Positions 32,849 to 41,767 of a stretch of 64,000 bases of DNA are shown in pieces (positions within the stretch are counted from its first letter, which is position 1; every line of letters starts with the position of its first letter). Both the position numbers and the translations under genes were made by a program. The stretch covers positions 1 to 64,000 of the forward strand of contig RZUM01000016.1 of NCBI GenBank assembly GCA_004193205.1, written 5' to 3'. Under the pieces are notes generated by a model that did no database searches, was not told the origin of the DNA, and saw only the letters and a list, made by a program, of their open reading frames with translations. Source of the DNA: Gordonia sediminis (GTDB taxonomy: Bacteria > Actinomycetota > Actinomycetes > Mycobacteriales > Mycobacteriaceae).

Positions 32849-34015
32849 TCAGCTTTCGCGGTATCGCGCGGCGATCGACCGCCCCACGACCACCCGCATG
32901 ATCTCGTTGGTGCCCTCCAGTATCCGATGCACACGCAGGTCGCGGACGATCTTCTCCAGACCGTACTCGTTCAGATACCCGTAGCCGCCGTGCAGCTGCA
33001 GCGCCTGGTCGGCGACGGTGAAGCAGCTGTCGGTGACGAAGCGTTTGGCCATCGCACACTGCTCGACCTTGTCCGGTGCGTCCGCGTCGAGCGCGGCGGC
33101 CGCCTGCCACAGCATCAGCCTCGACGCCTGCAGCGAAGTGGCCATGTCCGCGAGCGTGAACCGGATGGTCGACTCGTCGATCAGGGCGTTGCCGAAGGCC
33201 TTTCGGGAGGCGACGTAGCTCGCCGCCTTGTCGAAGGCGGCCTGCGCACCGCCGAGCGACGACGCGGCGATGTTGAGCCGCCCGCCGTTGAGCCCGTTCA
33301 TCGCGATACCGAAACCGATGCCCTCCTGCCCGCCGAGCAGGTTGGCCGCCGGCACCCGCACCTCGTCGAGGATGACCTGCGCGGTGGGCTGCGCATGCCA
33401 GCCCATCTTGCGTTCCTGCGCGCCGAAACTCAGTCCCGGCGTGCCCTTTTCGATGAGGAAGGTGGAGATACCGCGGGGCCCGTTGTCGCCGGTGCGGGCC
33501 ATCAGCACATACAGGTCGGAAGAGCCCGCACCGGAGATGAACTGCTTGACGCCGGTGATCACGTACTCGTCGCCGGATCTGACCGCGCGGGTTGCCAGCG
33601 CAGCCGCATCCGATCCCGCACCGGGTTCGGTCAGGCAGTAGCTCGCGACGGTCTCCATCGACGCCAACGTGGGCACCCAGGTGGAGCGTTGTTCGTCGGT
33701 GCCGTATTGGTCGACCATCCAGGTGCACATGTTGTGGATGGACAGGAAGGCCGCCACCGCCGGATCGGCGTAGGCGAGCTGTTCGAAGATCCGCACGCCG
33801 TCGAGCCGGCGCAGGCCGCTGCCCCCGACGTCCTCGGAACAGTAGATCGCGCCCATGCCGAGTTCGGCGGCCTCACGCAGCTCCGCTACCGGGAAGTGAT
33901 GGCTCTCATCCCATTCCAGCGCGAACGGCGCCAGTTTCTTGGCCGCGAACCCGGCCGCGGTCTCGACGATGACGCGTTCGTCGGCGTCGAGACCGCTGTC
34001 GGTGAGTGTCGTCAT
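32849..34015 (-). CDS. Acyl-CoA dehydrogenase, probably isobutyryl-CoA
   Basis: This 388-residue FAD enzyme has the acyl-CoA dehydrogenase layout: the ASYCLTEPGAGSD substrate loop in the middle domain, FISGAG, and the C-terminal LHGGYGYLNEYGLEKIVRD. The catalytic Glu is probably in the ILEGTNEIMR motif. It lies between mmsA and mmsB, which points to isobutyryl-CoA dehydrogenase in valine degradation. Other branched substrates cannot be excluded. Confidence 0.9.
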   Translation of the reverse strand: MTTLTDSGLDADERVIVETAAGFAAKKLAPFALEWDESHHFPVAELREAAELGMGAIYCSEDVGGSGLRRLDGVRIFEQLAYADPAVAAFLSIHNMCTWMVDQYGTDEQRSTWVPTLASMETVASYCLTEPGAGSDAAALATRAVRSGDEYVITGVKQFISGAGSSDLYVLMARTGDNGPRGISTFLIEKGTPGLSFGAQERKMGWHAQPTAQVILDEVRVPAANLLGGQEGIGFGIAMNGLNGGRLNIAASSLGGAQAAFDKAASYVASRKAFGNALIDESTIRFTLADMATSLQASRLMLWQAAAALDADAPDKVEQCAMAKRFVTDSCFTVADQALQLHGGYGYLNEYGLEKIVRDLRVHRILEGTNEIMRVVVGRSIAARYRES

Positions 34016-34022
34016 GTCTGAG

Positions 34023-35555
34023 TCAGTCCATCGTCGGGATCACGAACTCGGCGCCTTCCTTGATGCCCGAGGGCCAGCGGCTCGTGACCGTCTTGGTCTT
34101 GGTGTAGAACTGGATCGACGTCGGGCCGTGCTGGTTGAGATCACCGAAGCCCGAACGCTTCCAGCCGCCGAAGGTGTAGTAGGCCACCGGAACCGGGATC
34201 GGGACGTTCACGCCGACCATACCGACGTTGACCCGGGCGGTGAAGTCGCGAGCCGTGTCGCCGTCGCGGGTGAAGATGGCGACGCCGTTGCCGTACTGGT
34301 GATCCGAGGCGAGCGCGAGGGCCTCCTCGTAGTCGTGGGCACGCACGATCGACAGCACCGGACCGAAGATCTCGTCGGTGTAGATGGCCATGTCCTTGGT
34401 GACGTGGTCGAACAGGGTGGGGCCGATGAAGAAGCCGTTGGAGATGTCGTCGTCGCCGTAGGACTGTTCGTCGCTGCTGCGTTCCCGGCCGTCGATGACC
34501 AGGTCGGCGCCCTGCTCGACGCCCTTGGCGATGTAGCCCTTGACGCGGTCGAGGGCGGCCGCGGTGACCAGCGGCCCGTAGTCGGCCTTCGGGTCGAGGC
34601 TGTGCCCGACGCGCAGGGCGTTGACCTTGTCGACGAGCTTGGCGCGCAACCGTTCCGCGGTCGCCTCGCCGACCGGCACCGCGACACTGATGGCCATGCA
34701 GCGCTCGCCGGCGCTGCCGTAGCCGGCGCCGATCAACGCGTCGGCGGCCTGGTCGAGGTCGGCGTCGGGCAGGATGATCATGTGGTTCTTGGCGCCGCCG
34801 AAGCACTGCGAACGCTTCCCGTTGGCCGCGGCGGTCGAGTAGATGTACTGGGCGATGTCGGAGCTGCCGACGAAGCCGAGCGCCTGCACGTCCGGGTTGT
34901 TGAGCAGCGCGTCGACGGATTCATTGTCGCCGTGGACGACCTGGAACACACCGGCAGGCAGCCCGGCCTGGGTGAACAGTTCGGCCAGCCGCACCGGCAC
35001 CGACGGGTCGCGCTCGCTGGGCTTGAGGATGAAGGCGTTGCCGCAGGCGAGTGCGGGGCCGGCCTTCCACAGCGGGATCATCGCCGGGAAGTTGAACGGG
35101 GTGATGCCGGCGACGACGCCGAGCGGCTGACGGATCGAGTGCACGTCGATGCCACCGCCGGCACCCTCGGTGAACTCACCCTTGAGCAGGTGCGGGATGC
35201 CGATGGCGAACTCGATCACCTCGATGCCGCGCTGGATGTCACCGAGCGCGTCGGCGTGGGTCTTGCCGTGCTCGAGCGAGAGCAGGGTGGCCAGTTCGTC
35301 GGAGTTCTGGTTGACGAGGTCGACGAAGCGCATCAGCACACGGGCGCGGCGCTGCGGGTTCCAGGCGGCCCATTCCTTCTGGGCCTCCACCGCGGTCGCC
35401 ACCGCTGCGTCGACCTCGGCGGTCGATGCCAGCGGCACCTTCGCCGCCACGGCGCCGGTGCTCGGGTTGAACACGTCGGCGAAGCGGCCCTCGGTGACGG
35501 TCACGGCGGAGCCGTTCAGGTAATGCGGGATGTTGCGGACTTCGGTACTGGACAC
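34023..35555 (-). CDS. mmsA: CoA-acylating methylmalonate-semialdehyde dehydrogenase
   Basis: This aldehyde dehydrogenase has about 510 residues. It has the PFNFPAMIPLWKAGPALACG motif, GSSDIAQYIY in the cofactor region, and the catalytic Cys in SAGERCMAIS. These match MmsA, which converts methylmalonate semialdehyde to propionyl-CoA with NAD and CoA. I chose the GTG at 35555, which has AAGGTGA upstream; another GTG 21 bases earlier is in the same frame. It heads the valine operon. Confidence 0.92.
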   Translation of the reverse strand: MSSTEVRNIPHYLNGSAVTVTEGRFADVFNPSTGAVAAKVPLASTAEVDAAVATAVEAQKEWAAWNPQRRARVLMRFVDLVNQNSDELATLLSLEHGKTHADALGDIQRGIEVIEFAIGIPHLLKGEFTEGAGGGIDVHSIRQPLGVVAGITPFNFPAMIPLWKAGPALACGNAFILKPSERDPSVPVRLAELFTQAGLPAGVFQVVHGDNESVDALLNNPDVQALGFVGSSDIAQYIYSTAAANGKRSQCFGGAKNHMIILPDADLDQAADALIGAGYGSAGERCMAISVAVPVGEATAERLRAKLVDKVNALRVGHSLDPKADYGPLVTAAALDRVKGYIAKGVEQGADLVIDGRERSSDEQSYGDDDISNGFFIGPTLFDHVTKDMAIYTDEIFGPVLSIVRAHDYEEALALASDHQYGNGVAIFTRDGDTARDFTARVNVGMVGVNVPIPVPVAYYTFGGWKRSGFGDLNQHGPTSIQFYTKTKTVTSRWPSGIKEGAEFVIPTMD

Positions 35556-35748
35556 GGGGAGATCACCTTGATTCACGAGTCGGGGTCATGGCCGGTCGAA
35601 GCGGCCCTCCGGCTCCAATAGTAGGACATGCAAGTATTTTTGCAAAGGGCCTGCGAACTGCTGATTTACACCCCTCCGGCGAGTTAGGGTAACCTTTGTC
35701 CCGTTTGTGTCGCGGCTGTCCGAGCGCGACGTCGAGAGGAGAACTGTC

Positions 35749-36210
35749 ATGTCGGTCGTCATCTTGTACGGCACCGAAACCGGGAACGGCGAGCTGGTCG
35801 CGGACGCGATCTCCGATGTGCTCGCGGTCGATCACGACCCGTCGATCTACGACATGACGGAGTTCGCGGTGGAGGACCTCGACCCCGAAGACTTCCTGGT
35901 CATCGTGTGCTCCACCTACGGCGAGGGTGAGCTGCCCACCGGCGCCGAGCCGTTCGCCGAGGAACTCGACGCGGTCGATCCCGACCTGACCGGCCTGCGG
36001 TTCGCAGTGTTCGGGCTCGGCGACACCGTCTACGGCGAGACGTTCAACCGGGGCGGCGAGATCATCGCGGGGATGCTGACCAAGCGTGGAGCCGTGCAGG
36101 TGGGCGAGCACGCCCGCCACGACAACTCGTCGCCGGTCAAGCCCGCCAAGCAGGCCGCGGAGTGGGCCGAGGGCATCGCCGCCGTCATCGCTCCCGGCGA
36201 GGCCGGCTGA
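35749..36210 (+). CDS. Flavodoxin domain protein (MioC-like)
   Basis: This 153-residue protein has the FMN-binding loop LYGTETGNGELVADAI at residues 5-20, the CSTYGEGELPTGAEPF second loop and FAVFGLGDTVYGE. This is the MioC-like short flavodoxin pattern, close to the flavodoxin half of sulfite-reductase flavoproteins. It would carry single electrons. It has a strong GAGAGGAGA site. A partial match to an iron-box half (TTAGGGTAACC, 35684-35694) lies upstream, but this is weak. Its 3' end overlaps the convergent transporter gene by 26 bp. Confidence 0.9.
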   Translation: MSVVILYGTETGNGELVADAISDVLAVDHDPSIYDMTEFAVEDLDPEDFLVIVCSTYGEGELPTGAEPFAEELDAVDPDLTGLRFAVFGLGDTVYGETFNRGGEIIAGMLTKRGAVQVGEHARHDNSSPVKPAKQAAEWAEGIAAVIAPGEAG

Positions 36211-37219
36211 CCCGACCGTCCGGGCCGCTGGTGGCCGTCGTCTCGCGTTGCGGTGCTGGGCCCGGTTCCGGCGCTGGTTCCTCCTCCGCCGCGCGACGCG
36301 GCTGGGCGTGCGGGAGATGCGGGTGCGGAAGGTGCGGGTGCGGGAGATGTGGGTGCGGGAGATTTGCGGGCTCGAACCCGCTCTCCTCGGCTCGCTTCGC
36401 GGCGAGCCGGGCCAGTTCCAGCACCGCCCGGATCATCCCGGCCAGCACGACGCCGAGGAACAGTGCGGTCGGCGCTGAGACGCTGAGGTTCTCACCGAGC
36501 AGCAGCACCGCCAGCGTCATCGACACGGCGAGTTCCATCACGGTCAGCGCCGGGAACGACGTCTGCAGCTCGTTGGCGCCGAAGGCGCGTTGCTGGGCGA
36601 TGACCGCGCCGATACTGACGACGGCGAACAGGTAGACCCCCGGCTCGGTGAAGGTGCGCCAGAAGTCGTGGGTGAGCTGGTAGGCCACCGTCTTGACCAG
36701 CAGAGCCGACACGCCGAACAAGGCACCCGCGGTCACTCCGTACAGCAGTGCCTTGTAGTGGCTGTTGCACCGTTCGGCGCCGAGTACGCAACCGAACAGC
36801 AGCACGATCATCACCACCCCGATGGTCAGCCCGACCAGCAGGTTGTCGGGTCGGCGCGGGGACGGTTCGGGACGTGCGACGCTCAAGAAGACCGTCACGC
36901 ACACCACCAGCACGCCACCCCACAGCCACTCGACTCGCAGCGGTCTGCGGTGATCGGCCCAGGCCTCCATCGGCAACGCGAACAGCACCGCGAGCACCAC
37001 CAGCGGCTGCACCAGCAGGATCGACCCCAGGCCCAAGGCGACCGCCTGGCTGGCGAATCCGCACACCGCGACCGCGGCACCGAGCCACCATCCGGCCCGG
37101 ATCGCCCCGCTCGCGTGTGAGGCGCGCTGCCGCATCACCGTGCCACTCGCGATCAGCAATGCTGCCGCGAGGGCGAACAATGCAGGAACCCAGGTGTGCA
37201 CAGGATCCAGGCTAGACAT
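36185..37219 (-). CDS. DMT superfamily (EamA-like) transporter with His/Pro-rich tail
   Basis: This protein has about 344 residues and nine or ten predicted membrane helices, starting MSSLDPVHTWVPALFALAAA. It resembles small-molecule exporters of the drug/metabolite superfamily (TVMRQRASHASG, GLGSILLVQPLVVLAVLF). The cytosolic or external C-terminus has a tandem LPHPHLPHPHLPHPHLPH run (DNA 36298-36365) and then a Pro/Glu-rich tail. The repeat looks like slipped-strand expansion. The start has GGGGG upstream. The substrate is unknown. Confidence 0.83.
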   Translation of the reverse strand: MSSLDPVHTWVPALFALAAALLIASGTVMRQRASHASGAIRAGWWLGAAVAVCGFASQAVALGLGSILLVQPLVVLAVLFALPMEAWADHRRPLRVEWLWGGVLVVCVTVFLSVARPEPSPRRPDNLLVGLTIGVVMIVLLFGCVLGAERCNSHYKALLYGVTAGALFGVSALLVKTVAYQLTHDFWRTFTEPGVYLFAVVSIGAVIAQQRAFGANELQTSFPALTVMELAVSMTLAVLLLGENLSVSAPTALFLGVVLAGMIRAVLELARLAAKRAEESGFEPANLPHPHLPHPHLPHPHLPHAQPRRAAEEEPAPEPGPAPQRETTATSGPDGRVSRPRRER

Positions 37220-37279
37220 CCGACCCCCATCGCGGTGTGGGTCCACCATGGCTGCGGCGCGCCGACGTAAGTTTGGGTT

Positions 37280-37558
37280 ATGAGGTATCAGTCCGAGCTC
37301 GAACGCCTCACCACCCTCGATGCGGCGACGATCCGGCTGGCGTGCTCGTCGAGCGGGTCGCTGCCCGGGCTCATCGCCGATGCCGTGGACCGTTGCATCG
37401 CCTTCGACGACCGCGCCGACGAGGAGTCCGCCGCCGGCCACGACGACGAGGCCAGTCTGTGCCGCCAGGAGGCGTCCGCCTGGCGCGCCACGGCGGCCAC
37501 GCTGCGGGCGATGGGCGCCGACGCACACACCGCCGGCCACGAAGCGGGTGCGGCATGA
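37280..37558 (+). CDS. Small hypothetical protein
   Basis: This 92-residue acidic protein starts MRYQSELERL and is rich in Ala, Asp and Glu with a helical, possibly coiled, character; it has two Cys residues. No signal peptide or membrane segment is visible. It overlaps the SixA gene by ATGA, which supports translation. I recognise no family. Confidence 0.65.
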   Translation: MRYQSELERLTTLDAATIRLACSSSGSLPGLIADAVDRCIAFDDRADEESAAGHDDEASLCRQEASAWRATAATLRAMGADAHTAGHEAGAA

Positions 37559-38043
37559 CGCGCACCCTGGTGCTCATGCGGCACGGCAAGTCGGGCTATC
37601 CGGCCGGTGTGGGTGATCATGACCGGCCACTCGCCGATCGCGGTCGACGCGAGGCGGCCCTCGCCGGCCGGTGGATGACCGAGGAGGGATTGCGTATCGA
37701 CGCGGTCGTGTGCTCCACCGCCACTCGCACACGGCAGACGTTGGAGTCCACCGGTATCGCGGCCCCGACCGTCTATGTCGACGACATCTACGGCGGATAT
37801 CCCGACGAGATTCTCGAGGCGGTGCGCATCTACGCACCGGCTGACGCGGCGACGGTGCTTGTGGTCGGACACGCCCCCGGGATGCCGGACACCGTGTTGA
37901 CCCTCGATCCCGGCGGTGACTTCGACCGTTTCCCGACATCGACATATGCGGTCATCAGCGTGGGGTGCGACTGGGACCGTGTCGGCCTCGACATCGATCC
38001 CGACACGCGGCTGCTGGGGGTACGCATCCCCCGTGAACCATAG
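37555..38043 (+). CDS. SixA-type histidine phosphatase
   Basis: This 162-residue protein starts MTRTLVLMRHGKSGYP with the RHG phosphohistidine motif. The second catalytic His lies in VVGHAPGMPD, and STATRTRQTLE carries the conserved Arg. These are diagnostic of SixA-like histidine phosphatases, which dephosphorylate phosphohistidine on proteins. It is translationally coupled to the small gene upstream. Confidence 0.92.
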   Translation: MTRTLVLMRHGKSGYPAGVGDHDRPLADRGRREAALAGRWMTEEGLRIDAVVCSTATRTRQTLESTGIAAPTVYVDDIYGGYPDEILEAVRIYAPADAATVLVVGHAPGMPDTVLTLDPGGDFDRFPTSTYAVISVGCDWDRVGLDIDPDTRLLGVRIPREP

Positions 38044-38348
38044 CGTCGGCGGCACCGAGGAGTCGGATCGCGCGCGGGGGTGGGCCTGCTGGGCGCCGAG
38101 CACCGGCCCGTTGCGGTGGTGACCGGCCGCGACGCGCGACCGGGCCTGGAGCGGCGACACAGTGTGATCCATCGATTCTTGGACGTCGTAGACGACCGCC
38201 GGGTTCCACCGACTTCGGTCGCGACAGAACACGGGGACGTGATGGCAGGTTCTCCACAGGCGGCGGCCCTCGATGCGGATCCGCGGACTTATCAACAAAT
38301 GTCCGAGCCGACCGGAAAGCACCGGATCCGCGGCCTAGCGTCGCTGCC
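38044..38348. other. Non-coding gap with two copies of CGGATCCGCGG
   Basis: No gene is supported in these 305 bases. CGGATCCGCGG occurs twice (38276-38286 and 38323-38333), each around the palindrome CGGATCCG and 47 bp apart, just upstream of the HNH gene. It could be an operator pair. A TTATCAACA-like sequence near 38289 resembles one DnaA box but stands alone. Confidence 0.4.
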
Positions 38349-39626
38349 ATGAACGATCTCGACGCCCTGGGCGCAAACCTGCTGAACACACTGGGTGACT
38401 TCGATGTCACCGCCGCCGACGACGCCGCATTGACTGCGGTGGCGACACGAATGGTCAAGATGCGCAACGCCGTCGACGCGGTGCTGTGCCGCCTGGCCGC
38501 CGAGATCGATCGGCGCGGGCTGGCCAGACGCCAGGGCGCGGCGTCCACGGGGCAGTGGTTTGTCAGCATAGGGGTGGCGCCGCACTTGGCCTACCGATGG
38601 GTGCGTGACGGCATCGAGCTGCGGGACTTGGCCACGGTTGCCGATGACGCCGCCGACGGTGGGCTGTCGGGAGAACATGTCCACGCGGTGGTGGCCGGGG
38701 TCCGCCACGTCGAAGCGCGGGTGAACCTCGATGAGGTGCAACGGGCGAAACTGATTTCGCAACTGCTCGCGCAGGCGCACACCGCGACTCCGGCGCAGGT
38801 GTCGTCGAAGGCTCGGGCCGTGGCCATCGAACTCGCGCCCGGTGTGCACCGTGAGATCCCGGTCGCCGAGGACCGCTCGCTCAATTCCACCCACATCGAG
38901 GTGGCCGGAGACGGCCGGGTGACCGGGCGGTTCGACATGGACAGCGTGATCGGCGAGAAGTTGCTCGCCGCGATCAACGCCCTGTCGCTGCCGGTGCCCG
39001 AGTACGACGGGTCTCCGGACGAACGATCGCCGGAACTGCGCCGCGCCGACGCGCTCGAGACGATCCTCGACGGCTATCTGAAGGCCGAGGACACCGCGCC
39101 GACCGCCGGGGGCAATCTCCCGCACGTCACGCTCACGATGATTGCCTCGGCGGTCGGCGCTGCCGGGGTGCAGACGGCCGAGCCGGCATCGTTGGCGTGG
39201 ACCGGGCCGGTGTCGCGACCGACCGCCCAACTCGTCGGCTGTGACAGCGTCATCACCGCGATCATCACCGACGGCGAATCGGTCCCGCTTGACGTCAAAC
39301 GCAACGAACGCTTCGTCACGCCGGGCATTCGGAAGGCGCTGATCGTCCGTGACCAGGGATGTGCGTTCCCCGGATGCCATGCCGCGGCCGGGTGGACGCA
39401 GGCGCATCACATCGTGACGTGGGACGACGGCGGCCCGACGAGCCTGGACAACTGTGTGCTGCTGTGCCAGCGACACCACACGGCGATCCATCACACCGAG
39501 TGGGAGGTGAAGATCGGCGATGACCGCCATCCGTGGTTCACTCCGCCCGAGTCGATCGATCCGTCACGCACGCCGCTGCGGTCGCAGGCGCGCCGGACGT
39601 TGACGACGTTGCCCAACGCGGCGTGA
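38349..39626 (+). CDS. HNH endonuclease domain protein with DUF222 (13E12-like)
   Basis: This 425-residue protein has an N-terminal DUF222 region (about residues 25-310) and a C-terminal HNH nuclease domain: CAFPGCHAAAGWTQAHHIV, then SLDNCVLLCQRHHTAIHH, the HNH and zinc-binding arrangement. Such proteins are multi-copy in actinobacterial genomes and are sometimes called REP13E12. The role is not established; DNA nicking is plausible. No repeats border it here and base composition matches the neighbourhood. Confidence 0.9.
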   Translation: MNDLDALGANLLNTLGDFDVTAADDAALTAVATRMVKMRNAVDAVLCRLAAEIDRRGLARRQGAASTGQWFVSIGVAPHLAYRWVRDGIELRDLATVADDAADGGLSGEHVHAVVAGVRHVEARVNLDEVQRAKLISQLLAQAHTATPAQVSSKARAVAIELAPGVHREIPVAEDRSLNSTHIEVAGDGRVTGRFDMDSVIGEKLLAAINALSLPVPEYDGSPDERSPELRRADALETILDGYLKAEDTAPTAGGNLPHVTLTMIASAVGAAGVQTAEPASLAWTGPVSRPTAQLVGCDSVITAIITDGESVPLDVKRNERFVTPGIRKALIVRDQGCAFPGCHAAAGWTQAHHIVTWDDGGPTSLDNCVLLCQRHHTAIHHTEWEVKIGDDRHPWFTPPESIDPSRTPLRSQARRTLTTLPNAA

Positions 39627-39637
39627 ACAGTGGGCGG

Positions 39638-40603
39638 TCATCCGCCGGTGACAGGAGCGACCGCCACACACGGCACCGGCCGTCGATGAGCGGGATCCAG
39701 AGCGTTGAGCACCATGGCCGCGGTCCGGCGGTTCGACACAATCGATAGGTGATCGGAGTGGTCGAGCGAACAGCCCCGCTGGACAACGATATTCACAACA
39801 TGTGTGCCGGGTGGGCCGGCGAGGAGCCCGTTGGTGTAGGGCGTCACGACCTCGTCGTCGCGGGTGGTGATGTTCGTGTAGCGGACACCGGGCAGGTAGG
39901 GAGTCGGTTGGCGCACCGCGCGGTTGAAGTCGGAGTCGGCCGGTGGCGCGACACATCCCGCACACCGGTCCGGTGTGCGCGGCGGGATGCCCAGCGCCCG
40001 CTGAACGATGGCGACCATGTCGCTGCGCGCGTCGTCCTCGTCGGGGCCCTGCCGCCAGTACGGGGCCAGGGAGACGTAGTGGGCGACCTTCCCTTGCCCG
40101 CCCAGGTATTTCATCCAGTACGTGGGGATCTCGGTGCCCAACGAGTGACCGACGATGTCGACCTGGTGTGCTCCGGTGGCCCCGAGGACCCGGTCAGCGA
40201 AGACCTTCACCTGCCAGGCACTGTCTTGTTTGACGCCCAACCCACCCACCGCCGAGATCGGCCACACGTCCGACAACGCACCGTAGGTCAGCGCGAAGAC
40301 GCAGTACCCCGCGTTGGCCAGCACCGGCGCCAATGTCGCCCAATTGGTCTGTCGCCCGCCGCCACTGCCGTGCACCAGGATCACCGGCCGCGGATGTTGC
40401 GCCGTCGGACGACACCGGAAGTCGTTGGTGCCCGCCAGCGACCCACCGGGGTGACGCAACTCGGCGTCGACGCCGGCGAGGAAGGTGTAAGACACCGGCA
40501 AGGGCAGGGGGTTTCCCTGGGCACTGCCCGGCGCCAGCACACCCACCACCACTCCCACCGACACCGCAATCAGCAGTGCCCGAATCACCCCGCACCCGAT
40601 CAT
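39638..40603 (-). CDS. Secreted triacylglycerol lipase/esterase
   Basis: This 321-residue exported alpha/beta hydrolase has a signal peptide (MIGCGVIRALLIAVSVGVVV) and an alanine-rich cleavage region before NPLPLPVSY. It has an HGSGGGRQTNW oxyanion loop and the nucleophile elbow GHSLG. It resembles secreted actinobacterial lipases of the lipase 2/EstA type. It probably acts outside the cell on short acyl esters. Its start overlaps the polymerase stop (ATGA), though the two roles are unrelated. Confidence 0.88.
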   Translation of the reverse strand: MIGCGVIRALLIAVSVGVVVGVLAPGSAQGNPLPLPVSYTFLAGVDAELRHPGGSLAGTNDFRCRPTAQHPRPVILVHGSGGGRQTNWATLAPVLANAGYCVFALTYGALSDVWPISAVGGLGVKQDSAWQVKVFADRVLGATGAHQVDIVGHSLGTEIPTYWMKYLGGQGKVAHYVSLAPYWRQGPDEDDARSDMVAIVQRALGIPPRTPDRCAGCVAPPADSDFNRAVRQPTPYLPGVRYTNITTRDDEVVTPYTNGLLAGPPGTHVVNIVVQRGCSLDHSDHLSIVSNRRTAAMVLNALDPAHRRPVPCVAVAPVTGG

Positions 40604-41718
40604 GGGTCGTTGCCCGCCTGCGCCACATCGTCGTCGGTCACCAGGTCCAGCCGCACGCCGAGCAAGCGGACCGGCCGGTCCCGCTCGAAGTCGTCGAGCA
40701 GCGCCACGACGACCGGCTCGATGACGTCGTACACGGTGGTCGGTTCGGCGAGTTTGCGTGACTTGGTGCGGGTGAAGAAGGTCGAGGTCCGCAGCGTCAC
40801 CGCCACCCGGAATACCACGCGGTGTTCGTCGAGCACCTGGTCGAGGACCTCGCGGGTCAGACCCCGCGCCGCGGTCCGCATCTCGCCGGAATCGGTGAGG
40901 TCGACCGGGAAGGTTCGGGATTTGGAGTGCGATCTGGCCAGCCAGGGCTCTTCGGTGATGGTCGAATCCCCGCCGCCGCGGCACAGCACGTACAACCAGT
41001 TCCCCTGGTGCGGGCCGAAGATGTCCACCAACGTCTCGCGCGGGGTCGCGATCAGCGCGTTGACCGTGGTGATGTCGCGGTCGGCCAGTTTGGCGGCGGT
41101 CTTCGGTCCGACGCTCCACAGATCACGGCACGGACGTTCACCCATCAGCTCGAGCCAGTTGTTCGCGTCGAGGACGAACACCTTGTCCTCCACCGCCCGC
41201 TTGGCGAAACCGGTCGCCATCTTGGCTCGCTGTTTGTTGTCGCTGATCCCGATCGAACACGACAACCCGGTGCGCGCGGCGATCGCCGACCGGATGGCGC
41301 GGGCGATCCGACACACCTCGTCGTCGCCGACCTCAACACCGTCGTCACCGGAGATCCGTTGCACCCCGACATAGGCCTCGTCCCAACCCCACACCTCGAC
41401 CGGATGACTGAAGCTACGCAACACTTCCATCACCTCTCCGGAGGCGACGTCGTAGGCGGGGATGTCCAGCGGCAGATAGACGGCGTCGGGCAGCTTGCGG
41501 TATGCGCTGCGCAACGGCATCCCGGCGCGTACACCGGCGTCGCGGGCCTCGTAGGACGCGCAGGTGACCACCTTGCGGGCCTCGGTGGGATCGCCGTTGC
41601 CGCCGACGATCACCGTGACGTCGACGAGTTCGGGACTGCGCAGGCGCTCCACCGAGACCTGGAACTGGTCGAGATCCACATGCAGTAGCCACCGGTACCG
41701 TGGCGGCGAGTCGGCCAC
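40600..41718 (-). CDS. dinB2: Y-family DNA polymerase, DinB2-like
   Basis: This 372-residue translesion polymerase has catalytic Asp15 (HVDLDQF), Asp113 and Glu114 (GWDEAYV), and SIGISDNKQRAKMATGFAKR. The palm sequence, including DPTEARKVVTCASYEAR, matches the DinB2 branch found in mycolata, with no beta-clamp motif evident at the short C-terminus. At the steric-gate position, five residues after the first catalytic Asp, it has Gln20 where DinB normally has Phe or Tyr. In mycobacterial DinB2 the gate is Leu, which permits ribonucleotide use; Gln is unusual. The gene overlaps the lipase by ATGA. Confidence 0.92.
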   Translation of the reverse strand: MADSPPRYRWLLHVDLDQFQVSVERLRSPELVDVTVIVGGNGDPTEARKVVTCASYEARDAGVRAGMPLRSAYRKLPDAVYLPLDIPAYDVASGEVMEVLRSFSHPVEVWGWDEAYVGVQRISGDDGVEVGDDEVCRIARAIRSAIAARTGLSCSIGISDNKQRAKMATGFAKRAVEDKVFVLDANNWLELMGERPCRDLWSVGPKTAAKLADRDITTVNALIATPRETLVDIFGPHQGNWLYVLCRGGGDSTITEEPWLARSHSKSRTFPVDLTDSGEMRTAARGLTREVLDQVLDEHRVVFRVAVTLRTSTFFTRTKSRKLAEPTTVYDVIEPVVVALLDDFERDRPVRLLGVRLDLVTDDDVAQAGNDP

Positions 41719-41767
41719 AGCCTTCAGGGTACTGCGCAGTCACCCCGGATCGGCCGGCTGGACGACG

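Noticed and set aside
35677-35695. IdeR iron box upstream of the flavodoxin gene
   Set aside because: GTTAGGGTAACCT gives only about 12 of 19 matches and could equally contain the TAGGGT -10 box, so I do not call it.
38289-38297. DnaA-box-like TTATCAACA upstream of the HNH gene
   Set aside because: A single box without clustering, dnaA or dnaN nearby is not an origin.
38349-39626. HNH/DUF222 gene as an active mobile element
   Set aside because: The family is multi-copy, but no terminal repeats, duplications or atypical composition are visible around this copy.
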